The position numbers and the translations under genes are program-made. A stretch of 64,000 nucleotides of DNA from Gossypium raimondii (taxonomy: Eukaryota > Streptophyta > Magnoliopsida > Malvales > Malvaceae). The stretch spans positions 60,335,980-60,399,979 of the forward strand of contig NC_068575.1 in the NCBI RefSeq assembly GCF_025698545.1. The letters run 5' to 3'. Positions 49,903 to 61,827 of this stretch are shown piece by piece. Position 1 is the first letter of the stretch. Each line of letters begins with the position of its first letter. The notes under the pieces are model-generated. The model saw nothing but the letters and a program-made list of their open reading frames with translations, searched no databases and was not told the origin of the DNA.

Positions 49903-50799
49903 ATGCAAGACATCCACTTGATCGAAGGTGGCCGTTTGTTTAACGGCGGCGGCGACGACGGAGGGGGAGGAGACAGAAAGTTACGAGCACACCACCAAGC
50001 ACTTAAGTGTCCCCGCTGCGACTCTTCCAACACGAAGTTTTGTTACTACAATAACTACAACCTCTCTCAGCCACGTTATTTCTGCAAGAACTGCCGTCGT
50101 TACTGGACAAAAGGAGGCGTCCTCCGTAACGTCCCCGTTGGCGGTGGTTGCCGCAAAGCCAAACGCTCCAAAACCAAACCTTCTTCCGAAACCACCGTTT
50201 CCGCCACCGTCGTATCTGCACTGCCACATCCGGAGCAACAACAACGGCAACACCAAAACAGCGATCAACGTAAAGCAGATTCTCATTCTAGTACTGAGAG
50301 CTCGAGCCTTAATGCAGCAAATTGTAAGGTGGCAGTGACGAACAATAATAACAATAATAGCAACAGCAAAAATAACAGTTCTTTAGTCGGCACAACGGAG
50401 GCGGCGTCGGCAATTACATCTCGCTCTACGTTTTATGGAAACCCTAATAATTTAGGGTTGGAGCCAGGATTGCTAGAACAAGGATCGGATGGCGGGATTT
50501 TTGCGGAGATTGGTAGTTTAACGAACTTGATTACTTCACCAAACAATGAAACACTGTCGTTTGATTTCGGGACTGTATTAAATAGGCCAGGGCAGTGGCA
50601 GCCGCAACAAATGACGATGAGCATGGGAGGGGAGGAAATCACAAAGGGATTGCTTGATCAGACGGTGCAGATTGAGCAATCAAATTTGAATATTAAATTG
50701 GATAGTGGATTTCAGCCGTTGGATTGGGAAGGGAGTGAAGATCAAGGATTGTTTGGTCTTCCGAGCACCGTTGATCAAACATATTGGTCAGTGGACTGA
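49903..50799 (+). CDS. DOF5.4: Dof zinc-finger transcription factor, Dof5.4/OBP4-type
   Basis: Single-exon 298-residue nuclear protein that binds AAAG core sites. The Dof finger is a C-X2-C-X21-C-X2-C single zinc finger with cysteines at residues 36, 39, 61 and 64, followed by [15 protein letters not shown], a basic nuclear-localisation-like run. The start [10 protein letters not shown] and glycine-rich N terminus, and the C-terminal FQPLDWEGS and STVDQTYW motifs, match Arabidopsis Dof5.4 (OBP4), a cell-cycle and cell-expansion repressor. The middle is asparagine- and serine-rich and low in complexity. The ATG is the first in frame after a pyrimidine-rich leader. A purine-rich run (about 50880-50960) lies in the 3' flank. 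Confidence 0.93.
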   Translation: MQDIHLIEGGRLFNGGGDDGGGGDRKLRAHHQALKCPRCDSSNTKFCYYNNYNLSQPRYFCKNCRRYWTKGGVLRNVPVGGGCRKAKRSKTKPSSETTVSATVVSALPHPEQQQRQHQNSDQRKADSHSSTESSSLNAANCKVAVTNNNNNNSNSKNNSSLVGTTEAASAITSRSTFYGNPNNLGLEPGLLEQGSDGGIFAEIGSLTNLITSPNNETLSFDFGTVLNRPGQWQPQQMTMSMGGEEITKGLLDQTVQIEQSNLNIKLDSGFQPLDWEGSEDQGLFGLPSTVDQTYWSVD

Positions 50800-53700
50800 T
50801 GAAGATCATCCAACTCTCTATCCCCCGTAAATTATTGCTCACTCTTTTTCCTTTTTTTTTCACCTTAAATTATTCATTTACTAAAAATGAAAAAAAGAAA
50901 AGAAAAAGAGAGCTCTTGGGAAAAACAAAAAGAAAATGAGGAAAAAAAATTCAAAGAAAACCCCAAAGCTTCTTCTTTTTTTTTTAATTTGAAAAGAGTT
51001 ATATTGATATATATATGAATTTGACTTTTTCTTGAATTTTTTCTTTTAATACTTAAGTTTTATTTGGGTGATTCTGAATGGTGTTTCCGTTTGATCTTCT
51101 CGAGTTTTTCCCTTAGTTCTTGTAAATATTCTTTTATTGTTTAAGATGGGTTGTCAATTAAATTAATCAAAATTATTAGTGAAAAATACTTTGTTAAATG
51201 TTATTGAGGTTAAATTCGATTGAAATAAGTATAATTATCAACACAAGATAATACGAGTTCTTGTGCAGTAAAATATCATGTTATTTTCTTATTTAAAACT
51301 TTATTTTACTTAATTTTAAGCATAATTAAGATACAATGCGATTATTCAATACCAATTGACATTTAGACATGGAAGTAAATTTCGGTTTTTTAGCATTTGA
51401 TTTCGTATATTTGATTGGTAGGTTTTGTCTTGTAGCATTGTGCATTTGTTTTGCGATGGAGAAGCTGAGTGTGCGCACTTAGATTGACATCATGACACAA
51501 TTACGTCATCTGCTATTAAACTAAATAAATGATCAATTTAATTTAATTAAAAGTGTTTAACTCATTAGGTGAGCTTAAGTGATATATACACACATATATG
51601 CATGCCAATCCAGCATTGTAGATTTCGTGTTTTCCACGTCTAATCGGTAGCCACCTTCTTGATGGCATTCAAAAGTTTCTTTGAAGATAATTTTTTTATC
51701 CTCCCAATATATAAATAGTATAAAGATTCATGTTTTGAACATTATAAATATAAGCTATTTTAAATATTAGAATAATTATTTAAGATATTGAAAGTAAATT
51801 TTTCATTTTAAATTGTTATATAATAGTTTTAGATATTATACCGTACTTAAATTACCAATCAGGTTTATATTTGGTATTAATATTATTTATTTATACTTTA
51901 AATTTGATGTGATTAAAAAATAAAATTATTAAATGGTATATTATGTTTTAGAAACTATTTATAGATCATCAAATTTTGAAAATTATAATTATACCTTTTA
52001 ATTTTATTAGAAAATTAATTAAACTCTCTTAAAATATTAAAAATTTCATTAATCTCAAAATTTTCTAAAAAATTAATTAGCTAGACCCGTATTTTTAAAA
52101 TCTCATTAATTTTTAAAATTTTTAATTAAACTCTCCAAAATTCAATCTCAAAGTTCGTCCCTAATCCTATAAATTACATTGTCTATTAGGATGGACAACA
52201 AAATTTCAAAGTGATTAATTTTTATAAATAGTAAAACATCGATGACATAAAGAAAAAGGAAATTCAATTATTTTTAAGTAATGGATTTATTAGGTTAAAA
52301 ACACATGGGCCAGGGAATTAAGAGAATCCAAGGTGTATATTGTATAACAATAGCCACGTGGAATCATAATGGATCGTGGAACCAGTCACTACTCACTACC
52401 TTAATGGGACCCACACCCTAACTGACCAACAGTCTATTTATAGGAATAGCAAGTAACTACCTTGCTTGCTGTCCGTACACATCCGTCAATTTTCATGAAG
52501 ATAATAATAATAAACACCGCCCGCCGTTGTAATTATCATTACCGTTTTCCTTGTTTAGCCATGGCGTGGCTTATTTTCAACCCGAACGACACAACATTGT
52601 TGATGTTTTATTGACTGCCATATGGCCTATGACCCAATTGCCCAACAAAAACAATAAATAAAGCTATATAAAAATACTTTTAATAGTTTGTACTTAATCA
52701 ATGTGGTAAAAAATAATGAAAAAGATGATACAAGTAGAGTCAGGTAAAAACATATATAAATATATAAAAATTATTAAAACATATTTATGATAGGAGAAAA
52801 ATATATAAACATGATACAAATATACGAATTTAGTAGGTTTAATTTTGATGATGACGACATGGTAAAATGAGGGCCCAATTTAGGTGGGTAGTGCTGGTGG
52901 TTAGTAGCAAAGTGGTGACGGAGGTGGGGTCCAAAGGCATGTGGTCCGAAGTCTAAGTCTCACCGCCCCATATGAGTCATGCACCAGATTCTGAACTATG
53001 ATCATGAGTGATCCCCTACCCTTTCTATCTTTTAAGCATATCCAAGTTGTCATGGTTTGTTTGATTATTATTATTATTTCAATTTAGAGAGATTTTGGAT
53101 AAAAGATAAAAATGAAAAAGAGTATGTTGGATTGTTTGATCGAGTGATTTAGAATCTATTAAATTGGTTATTGATAAAACGTTATTTGTTTCAATACCTT
53201 AATATAAATTATATATTTTATTTTTTTAATGATACCTCAAAGTAAGTATGTTAACATCAGAAGAGATAAAATTAGATGTGGCCCATTGCAAAAAAGAATA
53301 AAAACTTGAATTGTAACAATTTCAAATTAAACTTATCCACTAATTGAGCCTTTGAACAATAGGTTTTCAAATTCGGATAAATTCGACACAGTGGGAATTA
53401 AAATTAAATAATAAAAACCATTTCATTAATTTTAAATAATAGAAAGAGAAGTCAAATATGATTCAAGGACACCTGTATTTCAAACACATAGGTACAACCT
53501 TGAAGGAGGTTGCCTTGTCTACGAAGTCTAAAATTAGGGGGTTATTTTCATCAATCAACCAGGCTATTAGGAAGGGTCTCATGTCTAGATATTAGGCTGG
53601 ACCACCAAATGCCGCCGCTGATAGAGGCATAGGGCCGGTGGTAAGTGAAAGTTTTCCAGCTGACATCTACCATTACTAATGGTTTTTTTTTTTTTAAATC

Positions 53701-53895
53701 TCAATTAACTCTATTTTACATGAATGATCCTTTCCCTATATGTTAACCTCTTACAACAATATAGCATTTTTATTTGTACTCTTTAGGTTTCGTAATTGAG
53801 TCATAATCATATTTAAGTTTTTTTTTATATATATATATACGTTTCGATACACTAATAATTCATATGAAATACATGAACAACTAAGTTTTAAATTC
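50800..53895. other. Intergenic between Dof gene and LINE remnant
   Basis: Starts with the Dof 3' flank. Two GC-richer patches stand out: about 52340-52440 with CCACGTGGAA and GGGACCCACACCC, and about 52860-52990 with GGGCCCAATT and GTGGGGTCC. They resemble the G-box/TCP-like islands at 14-22 kb. No coding was recognised; (TA)n near 53829-53842. Confidence 0.45.
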
Positions 53896-54960
53896 GTTGG
53901 CGGTCTCCTCCTTCCGAGATGCTAAAATGTAATGTTGATGCTTCGAGATTGGATCGAGATAATATAGTAGAGCTTGTTGCTATTATCCGAGATAGTCACG
54001 GCCGTGAGATTAAATGCTTCTCTGGGTTTGAAAAAGCTTTTTTATATAGTCCTTGTTTAGTTGAAGTGTTTGCTATCAGGGAGGTTCTCTCATGGTTAAA
54101 ATCATTGCGATTAGATGATGTGATTATTGAATCGGATAGTCAAGTACTTGTGATTATTGAAGGAGGATTGGGTCTGAGAGATTTGGAGAGCTGGAAGAAG
54201 GCAAGTATACTACAGCATATATGGCTTATCCTTACTCAAGCAGGCTCTTTGTGGATTGCTTGGGTTGAGGCATATGTGGTAAAAGGAGAGTCTTTGATGC
54301 AAATCCCAATGAAATCAAACAGAAGCTGGCATTGGAGGAAACTTTTGAAGGGATTTGGCACCTAGATATATTGATCAATCAGGAATTTGGGATCTCTCTG
54401 GGCAGAATCAAATGGCTAGTAGGATCTGGTATGGGATAAGGGAAAGAAGTGAAAAGGTTCCATGGAGTAGGTTGCTTTGGTTCCCATTTTGTGATATCTT
54501 GACTAGCTATACAGGATCGACTTCCTATAAAAGCAAGGTTTATTCAGAAAGGGATGAATATTGATGGAAGATGCAAATTGTGCTTTGAGAGCAAGAAACT
54601 AGGGACCATCTGTTTTTTGGTTGCAGGTTCTCTAAAGTAATTTGGGAAGGAATTTTGCAGCTCTGTCAATTGCAAGGCAAGCTGGAAATTGGCAGCATGA
54701 ATTGATGTGGGCAATGAGGAGATTAAAAGGGAGGCATTAATAACTATTCTTTTGAAGCTTGGATGGAATGCTTGTATTTACTGGATCTGGAAGGAACGAA
54801 ATAATAGACGTTTTACAGCAGTTCAAATGACAGAGGAAGAGGGGCTAAACAGAATTGAAGAGGTGAAATTTTGAGACTAATGGGTACTAATATTAGAAGA
54901 ATCGATACTGTAAACAATAGATTATGTTTAGCTTGGGGTATACATGATATTAGAGGAAAT
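53896..54960 (+). mobile_element. LINE remnant(s): RNase H then zf-RVT
   Basis: The frame 53919-54365 encodes an RNase H domain (LKCNVDAS for the first aspartate, EVFAIREVLSWL for the glutamate, DVIIESDSQ for the second aspartate). From about 54400 another set of frames encodes a reverse-transcriptase-associated zinc finger (IQKGMNIDGRCKLCFESKK at 54540-54600) and WIWKERNNRRF at about 54785. In plant L1-type elements the zinc finger precedes RNase H, so the order here is reversed. Two elements or a rearrangement are needed to explain it. Frameshifts and stops throughout. Confidence 0.75.
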
Positions 54961-55895
54961 TATTAGTCATTACTAGTTCATTTCACTGTTTCTATTATAA
55001 TACAGAGTTTCTTATGTAGCAAATTTCTGCTTTCTTTGGGTAGTAAAATCACAATGATCCAAATAACAAATGCTTTGTCACGTCTGTCAAATGATGTGTC
55101 AAAATTGGGATTGTTGATTAGTACTTGTGATGCTGAAGGATTAATTTCAACATTTTTCCTTCTGTTCGACTAGTCAAGATGCTAATTAGGCAACTCATTC
55201 TCTAACTTGAATGATCTTATTATAAGCAAACCATTCAAAATGCGATGCTCCTTCCTCATTTATTGCTTATGAACTTGATATTGACAGTATTATAGATTCC
55301 ATGAGCCAAGCCTGTTAGCTCAGATTTTAATAGTCCTATCTTTATTAATTTGATTTATGGTATTTTGCATAGAACGATTTTCCTTAAAAAAACTGTTTTA
55401 CAGTTTTACTGATCAAATCAAAGGTTAACTATTAGATAATTCATTACCCAAATATCTTTCAGATCAGCCAATCAAGGTTTCTTCTGGTTTGCTCATCTCC
55501 TTGCGTTGATAGGTGAATGGATCATGTTAAAGATTCATTGACGATGGACCCAAGATTGCCTTAGCATGGCCACTGGCATGGATCGCGACTGAAAGTTAGC
55601 ACCTCGAATGTTGGCCACATGGTGGTGGGTCCTTGACTCGCTCCTTTGCTTTCTGGCCGTTGGTCATTGAACCTTAAATTTGTAGCACTGATTTTAATTT
55701 ACGCAATCGTTGAGTCAATTTTAGTTGCCAAATTGAGGTCACCCTTTATTTGGGGTTTTCAGAACTTGTGGGTTCAGCAATTATGAACTCAACTAAGTCA
55801 CCTGAAATTAGTTAAAACCTCCATAGGAGATTACCTGGATGTAGTCGCCACACTTCCAATAATGTATAGTTACAAGAATAAGCCATAGACAGCAA
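54961..55895. other. Intergenic, downstream of the deacylase gene
   Basis: Probably includes the 3' untranslated region of the deacylase gene. A GC-richer patch (about 55500-55640) shows no coding I can support. Confidence 0.45.
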
Positions 55896-58800
55896 TTAAC
55901 AAGGACAGAAGTCACTCGGTTTGCCAATCTTTATGTTCTGTTCAGTTAAGAACCTTATAATTGCATTTCTTTGCCACCCCTTAAAACTCCTGAATCCACC
56001 AAAATGTAGCAGTATTTAGTATATTTTTTCCCCAAGTTTTCTCCACATATTTGGTGGGACTTTAGAGGACCATATCCTCGTACCCGTTTCTGAATATGTG
56101 GGTAAACCTATACTAGAAGTTAAATTACATTTTATTTATTCTATTAAAAAATGAGTAAACTAATCCTTATATGTTGGATCAAAGAACAAATTGGCCCTTT
56201 TAAAAATTACATCCATTTCTATTGTTAAAAACTGATTTCTGCACCTCAACATGAGGTGCACATGGCACATCATGTGTCACTGTCTAACTATTTCGTCACG
56301 CATGCCGGTTTTTAACAGTACAAATGAATGAAATTTTTAACAAAAAATACTAATTTTCTCTTTGATCTAATGTATAGGGAATAATTTGACCATTTTTTTT
56401 AGTAGATGGTACAAAATGCAATCTGACTCGTAGTACATGGGCCTCTATGATTCTTTTACCTAACAAATATGAAAAGTCGGAGTAATATACAGATTAACTC
56501 ACTTGTGATCTAGATGTGCTAGAACTTCTCCTCCAGGGAAAGCCAATTTGGTGGTCTCAAATGCAACTCTGATTGTTTCTCTCCAAGTTCCACCAACAAC
56601 AGTTGAATTTGTTGGTGATTTTGCTTCTCTAGGATCTTCCATCAATAGAGAATACCCAGGCAGCATATGGCCTATCCAAACACCATCTTTCCTGAAAATT
56701 TTGAACCCGGAATAATTTACAGAGCTTTTCATTTAGGGATCATGCTGAAAACACGAAACAGTTTCCGAAATGGGCTATATGAATTTTAACGTCAAGCGCT
56801 AGTTGACAACTATGTTGCTCTGATTGCTCAGTTTCTCTTCAGTACCAGTCGAGTCTCTGCCACAAATTCGGACATGGGCATGGAGATATGATTCTCCAAA
56901 TATATTAAAAAACTTATAATAAGTTGAGTAATACCCATATTGGACACGTATCCGTATCCAATACCCACCTATAAATGCAAGTAAAATAGGTGGTCAACAC
57001 AGTAAACAGTAAAAATGAATACAACTTCAGAATGCCCAATAAAATCTAAATTAAAACTAGTGTTATAACTATGCTACTTAGACTCAAGTGGGAGAGTCAA
57101 ACACAGGTGTTTCAACTTTTTCTAAGTTTTTTGAAATATATGGAGGACCATTGAAGGTCAGTAAGTCATTTCTACCTCAAAAAAAAAAAAAAAAACGACC
57201 TGAATAACACAACATTAGGTGATACTAGAAAATTTGTGTAGTAACTTACCGAACAATATCCATATGCCTAGGTACGTAGTGACCACCGCCTATACCAAGA
57301 AGGATTTTGTTTCTATCATTGTCCCTGCATCATCATACTCTTTAATGAACAGCAGAAACAGCAAGTGAATTTCAGAGTATGTGGTTAATCGAAATTAAAC
57401 TAATGCAAAATTTAGGTGGAATGACAACACTTTCCAATTTAGGTCCTTTTGTTTTCCTTCCCATAGAGATTTTCTTATTTCAGCCGGTCCAGCCCGACCC
57501 TAATTACAGTTTCAGTTTGTAACAAAATTATTAAAATATAATGGTAAAAGTATTATTTTAAATACTGATATGGGCTTCTGAGATAGCTTGAGCTTAAGAA
57601 AAAACAAAATCTAAATTGTCGCCTGACCTGACCTATAGATAGGTCTAAATACACAGTTCTCATAAAATAAAGAAAAAATTTAAAAAAAAAAAGGAAAAAG
57701 AAAAGATATCTTACAATGATGTCAACGCTATCAGATCATGCAAAGCAAATTACAAAATAAATGGCTAGCAGGAAAATACCTGCTCCAGTTTCCAACTGCA
57801 ATTCTTTCTCCAAGACCCAGTCCTTCCCACACCAACTTCAAACGCCACATTATTAAAATTCAGTCCAAAATAAACAAAAATCTTTGGTTACTTGATGCTA
57901 AACCATCCCATGTGCATAAATCGAGCAAATTATCTATGTTATTCGGATTTCGATATGAGCATCGAATATGAGTATGTGTCTAAAGGTATGTTCATTTTCT
58001 TTTTGTAAGTTTTTTGATGTATTCGGAGGTTTTTGGAAGATCATATCCCTATATAAATTTCCATATGAATGCCGGATATGGGTGCTTCACGAAAAATGAA
58101 GAATTGGAGCAACATAGATGCTATTGTCAAAATAAAAATAAAAATAAAAAGATAGCATTTCTCAAAGTTATATTAATGAAGTGAATTCAGAAGAGAAGCA
58201 AAGGTATAAAAACATACCTTATGGAATGACTGCAACATGCTGGATATAAAGGTCAAATGAAATTTCTTCTGGTAAGTTCAATTATGCATGCTCATGCATT
58301 TCATGATGGTGAGTATGAACAAGCTATGCTACTTCGACTCTTTCTTTTCTTAAAGTACTTGTGTCTTACACCCATATCCAATGTTTCTTCAAACATGAAC
58401 ATAGAGATATAACCCTCCAAATGCATAGAAAAGCTTAAAATGATTGAAAATACTTGTGTCGATCACATACCTATATCCGACACATATCCAAATCCGAGTA
58501 GTGAGTACTGACATGATCATATTGAAAAAAATAAAAAATGATAAGCATTGCAAATATGCTTATCAATAAGTACTGAGAAGTGAGAAAAGCAGCATTTAGT
58601 TCTTACCGAGAATTTAATCAAGTATTTTGCTTTTATTAAGTTAGTTGCATTACATTTTCTAATGCTTGATTGCAGTCAATTTGGTTCAACTTAGATACCC
58701 ACCAGAGCAATGGCTTGTGCAGCATCCTGTCTCTTCCAATACTCTTCTGTACTACCTAAGAGAAAGCATAAATCCGAATTTCAAAACCACTTCTGTTTGA

Positions 58801-60063
58801 ATATGTATCAAACAAAAGTGTCAAACATGAGTACTTCAAGAAAAATGAAGAGCCAGAGTAACATAAGTTAACAAGGTTTTACCAATTTCCACGAACATGG
58901 TTGGCGAATTGATTTCAGGACCATGATGAGTAGCCTCCAATGTGACCTACAACATGATCAAACAACATCAAAAAGGAAAAGGAAAAAAAAAAAAAAACTT
59001 GTGCAATGCACACCACCTATAAGTAATTCAGAAGTCTCAACATTTGTAATTATCCAAGTCCATCAGTGGACTAAACAACAATAAAAACTTTTAAAAACTC
59101 TTAACTAGGAGCTCTAATTTACTAAATTCGAAGCTTCGCCTATTCGGTTTATGAAATCACTTTTAGCAATAGGTCTAGATTTCAATCTTAGCATTTTCAA
59201 CCATGTTCTTTATCCGAGACCAGCCATTTTTTTTCTTTTTCCTGGTACAAAGAAGGTTGCAGTCAGAGAAATAGGAGAAGGGCTACAGATGCTAAGATTT
59301 GAAATCCAAGCTTGATAGATGCTACCGCTTAAACATGGTTTCATCAACCAACTAAAATAAGTTTCTGGTTCTTGCCGGCTTCATTTATACCATCATCATC
59401 ATAAAGCCTTAATTTCCTAGAACAATGTATGCAATTGTACAATAACAATGTATTGCGTTGAATTACCTCAAACTCAGGAACTAAATTATGTGAATTAGCG
59501 ATGTTCTTCAATAGTCTAAACCACGGCCCAATCCGGGGGTTAGGTGGTGCAGCCCATCCCGGCTTTCCGCCAGCAGTCAAAGCCTCGCCTTCACGAAGGT
59601 GCGGCGTGCCTAAAAAACACTTTTATAAGCTTGAGGAAATAAACACCATACTAACAGGGAAAAAAAATCAAGGGAAAAAAGATGAAGACCTATGGGGTGA
59701 ATCGTAAGGGCAGGTCTATTAGAAGAAGCGACATGTTTGCTGAGAAAGACGACGTCGTCGACAGTCTCGCCGGTGGCTTCCTCCCAACGCTTGTCCAGAT
59801 GGTTCTCTACGACGAGTCGCTTGTCGAGCTTTATAAGCCTCACTTCCTTGTTCGTATAACTCGCATCATCCTGAAGAGTGATATCGGGGACAAAATGCAA
59901 GACTAAAGAAGATAACCGAAAGGAGATTAGAGAAAAATGGAAGGCTGAAAATTGATTGAACCTGGAGAGAGGGGCCGGGGTGCCAGCCGGGCATAGCTAA
60001 GAGAGAAGAGGCCGGGCCGATGGAGGCCGGATCAGCGCTTGTCGCCACAACCAGTGTCACCAT
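55896..60063 (-). CDS. GEK1: D-aminoacyl-tRNA deacylase (GEK1/DTD2 type)
   Basis: Removes D-amino acids, and aldehyde-modified ones, from mischarged tRNA; Arabidopsis GEK1 loss gives ethanol/acetaldehyde sensitivity. It is the archaeal-type DTD2 found in land plants. Model: 318 residues, 9 exons at 59962-60063, 59690-59870, 59467-59609, 58883-58946, 58703-58755, 57780-57835, 57250-57324, 56503-56691, 55896-55989. Introns are GT-AG; phases close to 957 bases. Conserved blocks: MVTLVVATSADPASIGPAS, RWEEATGE, SSNRPALTIHPIG, GGKPGWAAPP, RIGPWFRLL, LEATHHGPEINSPT, WEGLGLG, LLGIGGGHYVPRHMDI, and C-terminal SFKGWQRNAI and IGKPSDF. Exon 6 (56 bases) is easily missed and lies between two long introns. 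The last donor overlaps a stop: reading through gives HLDHK then TGA. The start is the first in-frame ATG. Confidence 0.93.
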
Positions 60064-61815
60064 GTCTTCGCCACTCGAGCCGTCAAGGTTTCTTAGCGCG
60101 CCGTTATTTTTTCCAGGACTGACCCGCCATAACAATATAATAAATAAATTAACCTTTTTAATTTTATTTTTTTTAAATTGTCAAATATTGAAAATTTTCA
60201 AACCCCAGCTCAATTCATGAATGTTTTTTTAAGTGATAACCTATCATTTTTTTTAAAGAATTTTGAGTTAATACTTTTTCAAAATGTATTCTTTTTATTT
60301 ATCTTATATTCGGTAAATTATAAGCAATACTTCAAATAAATTATTATTCAGTTTGTAACTTATGCACTTAATTTGAAGATTAAAATTGTAAATAAATGTT
60401 ATTATTTAATTTTTTATATAGCTAGTGTGTGAAAATTTGTAATGCAAGTGCATGTATTAAATCAAATAATAAGGTGATAAAATATATTTTCCTCACTATA
60501 ATCAAATTTTAAGTTGGTAAGTACTAACTATTTTGTTTTTATGTGATACGAATCAATAAAATAAAATTTAATCATTTTAAGTGTGGTTTGAGTTTGAATT
60601 GTGCTAATTACGTTGTTGTTAGGGCTTTACGTTAATTGAAGTTAATATTAATCTATTTAATCGATATCTTAACCTTAATTCTTATCTTGAAACAATCAAA
60701 TTTATCAAAATAATACAATTTGATGGCCACACAAACAAAATAAATAAGCATATGACTATATAAATAAGTAGTAATGATAGAAACAATCGAAAATAAATTA
60801 AATTAATTAACTAAAAACAAGATTAATCATTGTTGTAAGAAATATAGTTAGTTCATGTTAATGTTAAGTTGTGTGAAAACCACATGATAAGAGATTCAAA
60901 ATAAATTTTCATTAATAAAGAGTAAAATAATAATAATTTAAAGAGAAAATAGTTGTAAATTTTATACTGAGCACTCTAGATCTCTTTTATCTTTTGTAAG
61001 CTTGAAGTTTTATTTGTGCAAGAGAATTGTTCATTAACCTCCAAGTTAATTTAATACTATTTTCCTTCTTCTTTTTCTATAAATCATGTATTCCCTTGCT
61101 TAGATGTAGAAATTACAAAGGATTAGACTATTTACTATCAGAATCTTTGAATTGAAGATCGTGCTTTATTACACAGTATAAAGAGAAAAATAGTAAGTAA
61201 ATCTAATTTAACTCTAAAATATCAAAATCATATGAAATATAATTAATTCAAAAACTACAAAATATAATAAAACTAACATAATTACTAAAATTATTTTCTA
61301 AAATACTATAAAATTATACTAAAATAACTCCAAATAAAAAAAGTTCTCAATCCTCATATGTATTAGATTTATAATTTAATGTATTACTGTCTATTAATAA
61401 ATTGATCTCAAATTATATTTAATTCTTAGTCTGATAGTTAATTTTTTTGTCAATACTAATACCTAAACTATTAAATAATAATTTAAGTTTATTTAACCAA
61501 AAAAAAAAGATTTATTTGAAGAAGAAAACATTACCTTTTTTTCCCTTTAAAAACTTTCCCTATATTTACTTTTTCTTTGAAGAAAACATTACCTCTTAAC
61601 CCAACTCAATCTAGACCGAGGAGAAAATGTTGTTTTGGAACCGACTAAAGTCAGACCTAATCCGAACCGGGCCCAACCGGGGGATATTTGTGAAAAAGGA
61701 AACTAAAACTCCCCGCCAAATTCCCTAAGCTACCCTTTGTCCCTGCCGGGCTTATATCTAATTGTTTCAAATTGATAAAATTGAAAGCGTGCTGAAAAAA
61801 ACATCGTAGAAATTA
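60064..61815. other. Shared upstream region of the deacylase and HRQ1 genes
   Basis: Head-to-head genes 1.76 kb apart. The first 60 bases upstream of the deacylase ATG are GC-rich. The middle is AT-rich without a gene. Just before the helicase gene CGGGCCCAACCGGG (about 61668-61681) looks like a TCP/site II-type promoter element, common in cell-cycle and repair genes. Confidence 0.45.
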
Positions 61816-61821
61816 ATGTAA
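61816..61821 (+). promoter_or_regulatory. Minimal upstream open frame ATG-TAA before HRQ1
   Basis: ATGTAA lies six bases before the main ATG at 61828. A start-stop minimal frame so near the main start can lower or condition its use; function here is inferred only. Confidence 0.4.
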
Positions 61822-61827
61822 AAGTTC

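Noticed and set aside
49928-50338. Second and antisense frames over the Dof gene
   Set aside because: Shadows of the Dof frame; the Dof frame carries the conserved zinc finger.
58217-58260. Candidate small exon for the deacylase gene
   Set aside because: The translation ends in a stop and does not match WEGLGLG; the true exon is 57780-57835.
60133-60135. Longer N terminus for the deacylase gene
   Set aside because: The frame opens on TTG; the family starts with MVTL, which is encoded at 60061-60063.
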